Positions 63,725-64,000 of a stretch of DNA of 64,000 nucleotides are shown here, one piece after another. Source of the stretch: Cucumis sativus (Eukaryota; Streptophyta; Magnoliopsida; Cucurbitales; Cucurbitaceae). How positions within the stretch are numbered: the stretch's first letter is position 1; every line of letters starts with the position of its first letter. The notes under the pieces are model-generated. The model was not told where the DNA came from, did no database searches, and saw nothing but the letters and a program-made list of their open reading frames with translations. Both the position numbers and the translations under genes were made by a program. The stretch spans positions 3,224,001-3,288,000 of the forward strand of contig NC_026659.2 in NCBI RefSeq assembly GCF_000004075.3, in the 5' to 3' direction.

Positions 63725-64000
63725 GTATAGTTCTTCTTGCTTGCTTTTGGGTTTTGATTTATTCATTATGTTGTATTTTAGTTTGTATGCTTTTCAATTC
63801 ACTTTATTTTCTTTGAGTTTCCTTATATCTGCATTAAAATAGTTTCTTCATGGTATTACTTGTCAATAATTATATTGTGTATAAACAAGACAGGAAAATG
63901 TTGGGTGGAAGGGCGACTGATGATAAAAGTTCAGAAAAAAATCAATTATTTCATTTTCGCCCAGGACATATTAGCTTTCTGATTCGCCATTCTCGTGTTG
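63725..64000 (+). other. SWC2 intron 10 and possible further exon at the window edge
   Basis: A donor follows 63724. An acceptor at 63892-63893 would open a frame starting RKMLGGRATDDKSSEK that stays open to 64000. Its phase fits but its sequence is not a family block that I know. Confidence 0.35.

Overview
The window is plant nuclear DNA, almost certainly from a cucurbit (Cucumis or a close relative). Genes have many short exons with GT-AG introns, the non-coding DNA is very AT-rich, and degenerate LINE pieces sit in introns. The ORANGE protein at 44.3-51.0 kb reads, as far as I remember, very much like melon OR. Six ordinary genes and one receptor cluster explain the coding content. I rebuilt exon structures by eye from GT-AG sites, frame closure and family resemblance. 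Every complete spliced model sums to a multiple of three and ends in one stop.

Layout. (1) 0-6.6 kb: a class III peroxidase (+, 4 exons) in AT-rich flanks. (2) 6.6-18.1 kb: ORC3, origin recognition complex subunit 3 (-, 17 exons), with a LINE remnant in its longest intron. (3) 18.7-21.0 kb: USB1, the U6 snRNA 3' phosphodiesterase (+, 6 exons), head to head with ORC3 across about 570 bp that holds a consensus E2F site. (4) 22.4-43.2 kb: a same-strand cluster of leucine-rich-repeat receptor-like proteins (RLPs, EIX2-like). It has one frameshifted copy, two intact copies (939 and 969 codons) and two relics that keep only the 3' end. Repeats surround them, including an inverted pair about 13 kb apart and a direct pair about 5.7 kb apart. 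(5) 44.3-51.0 kb: ORANGE (OR; -, 8 exons), with several LINE fragments in intron 2. (6) 53.6-58.7 kb: an unnamed, probably plastid, membrane protein with a four-cysteine zinc ribbon (-, 4 exons), again with LINE fragments in introns. (7) 60.0 kb to the right edge: SWC2/VPS72 (YL1), the H2A.Z-binding subunit of SWR1 (+), cut by the window end.

How they relate. ORC3, USB1 and SWC2 are housekeeping nuclear functions (replication licensing, U6 maturation, H2A.Z deposition). ORC3 and SWC2 both have a TTTCCCGCC E2F-type site upstream. OR and the zinc-ribbon protein are neighbouring same-strand genes for proteins that pair membrane segments with CxxC zinc modules. The RLP cluster is the fast-evolving part: frameshifts, repeat-bounded truncations, a changed LRR number, and a conserved intron at the C-terminus that lets one copy read past its apparent stop. 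I see no prokaryotic-type system, CRISPR array or wholly new system. The points most worth checking are the repeat-driven remodelling of the RLP cluster and the spliced C-terminal extension.
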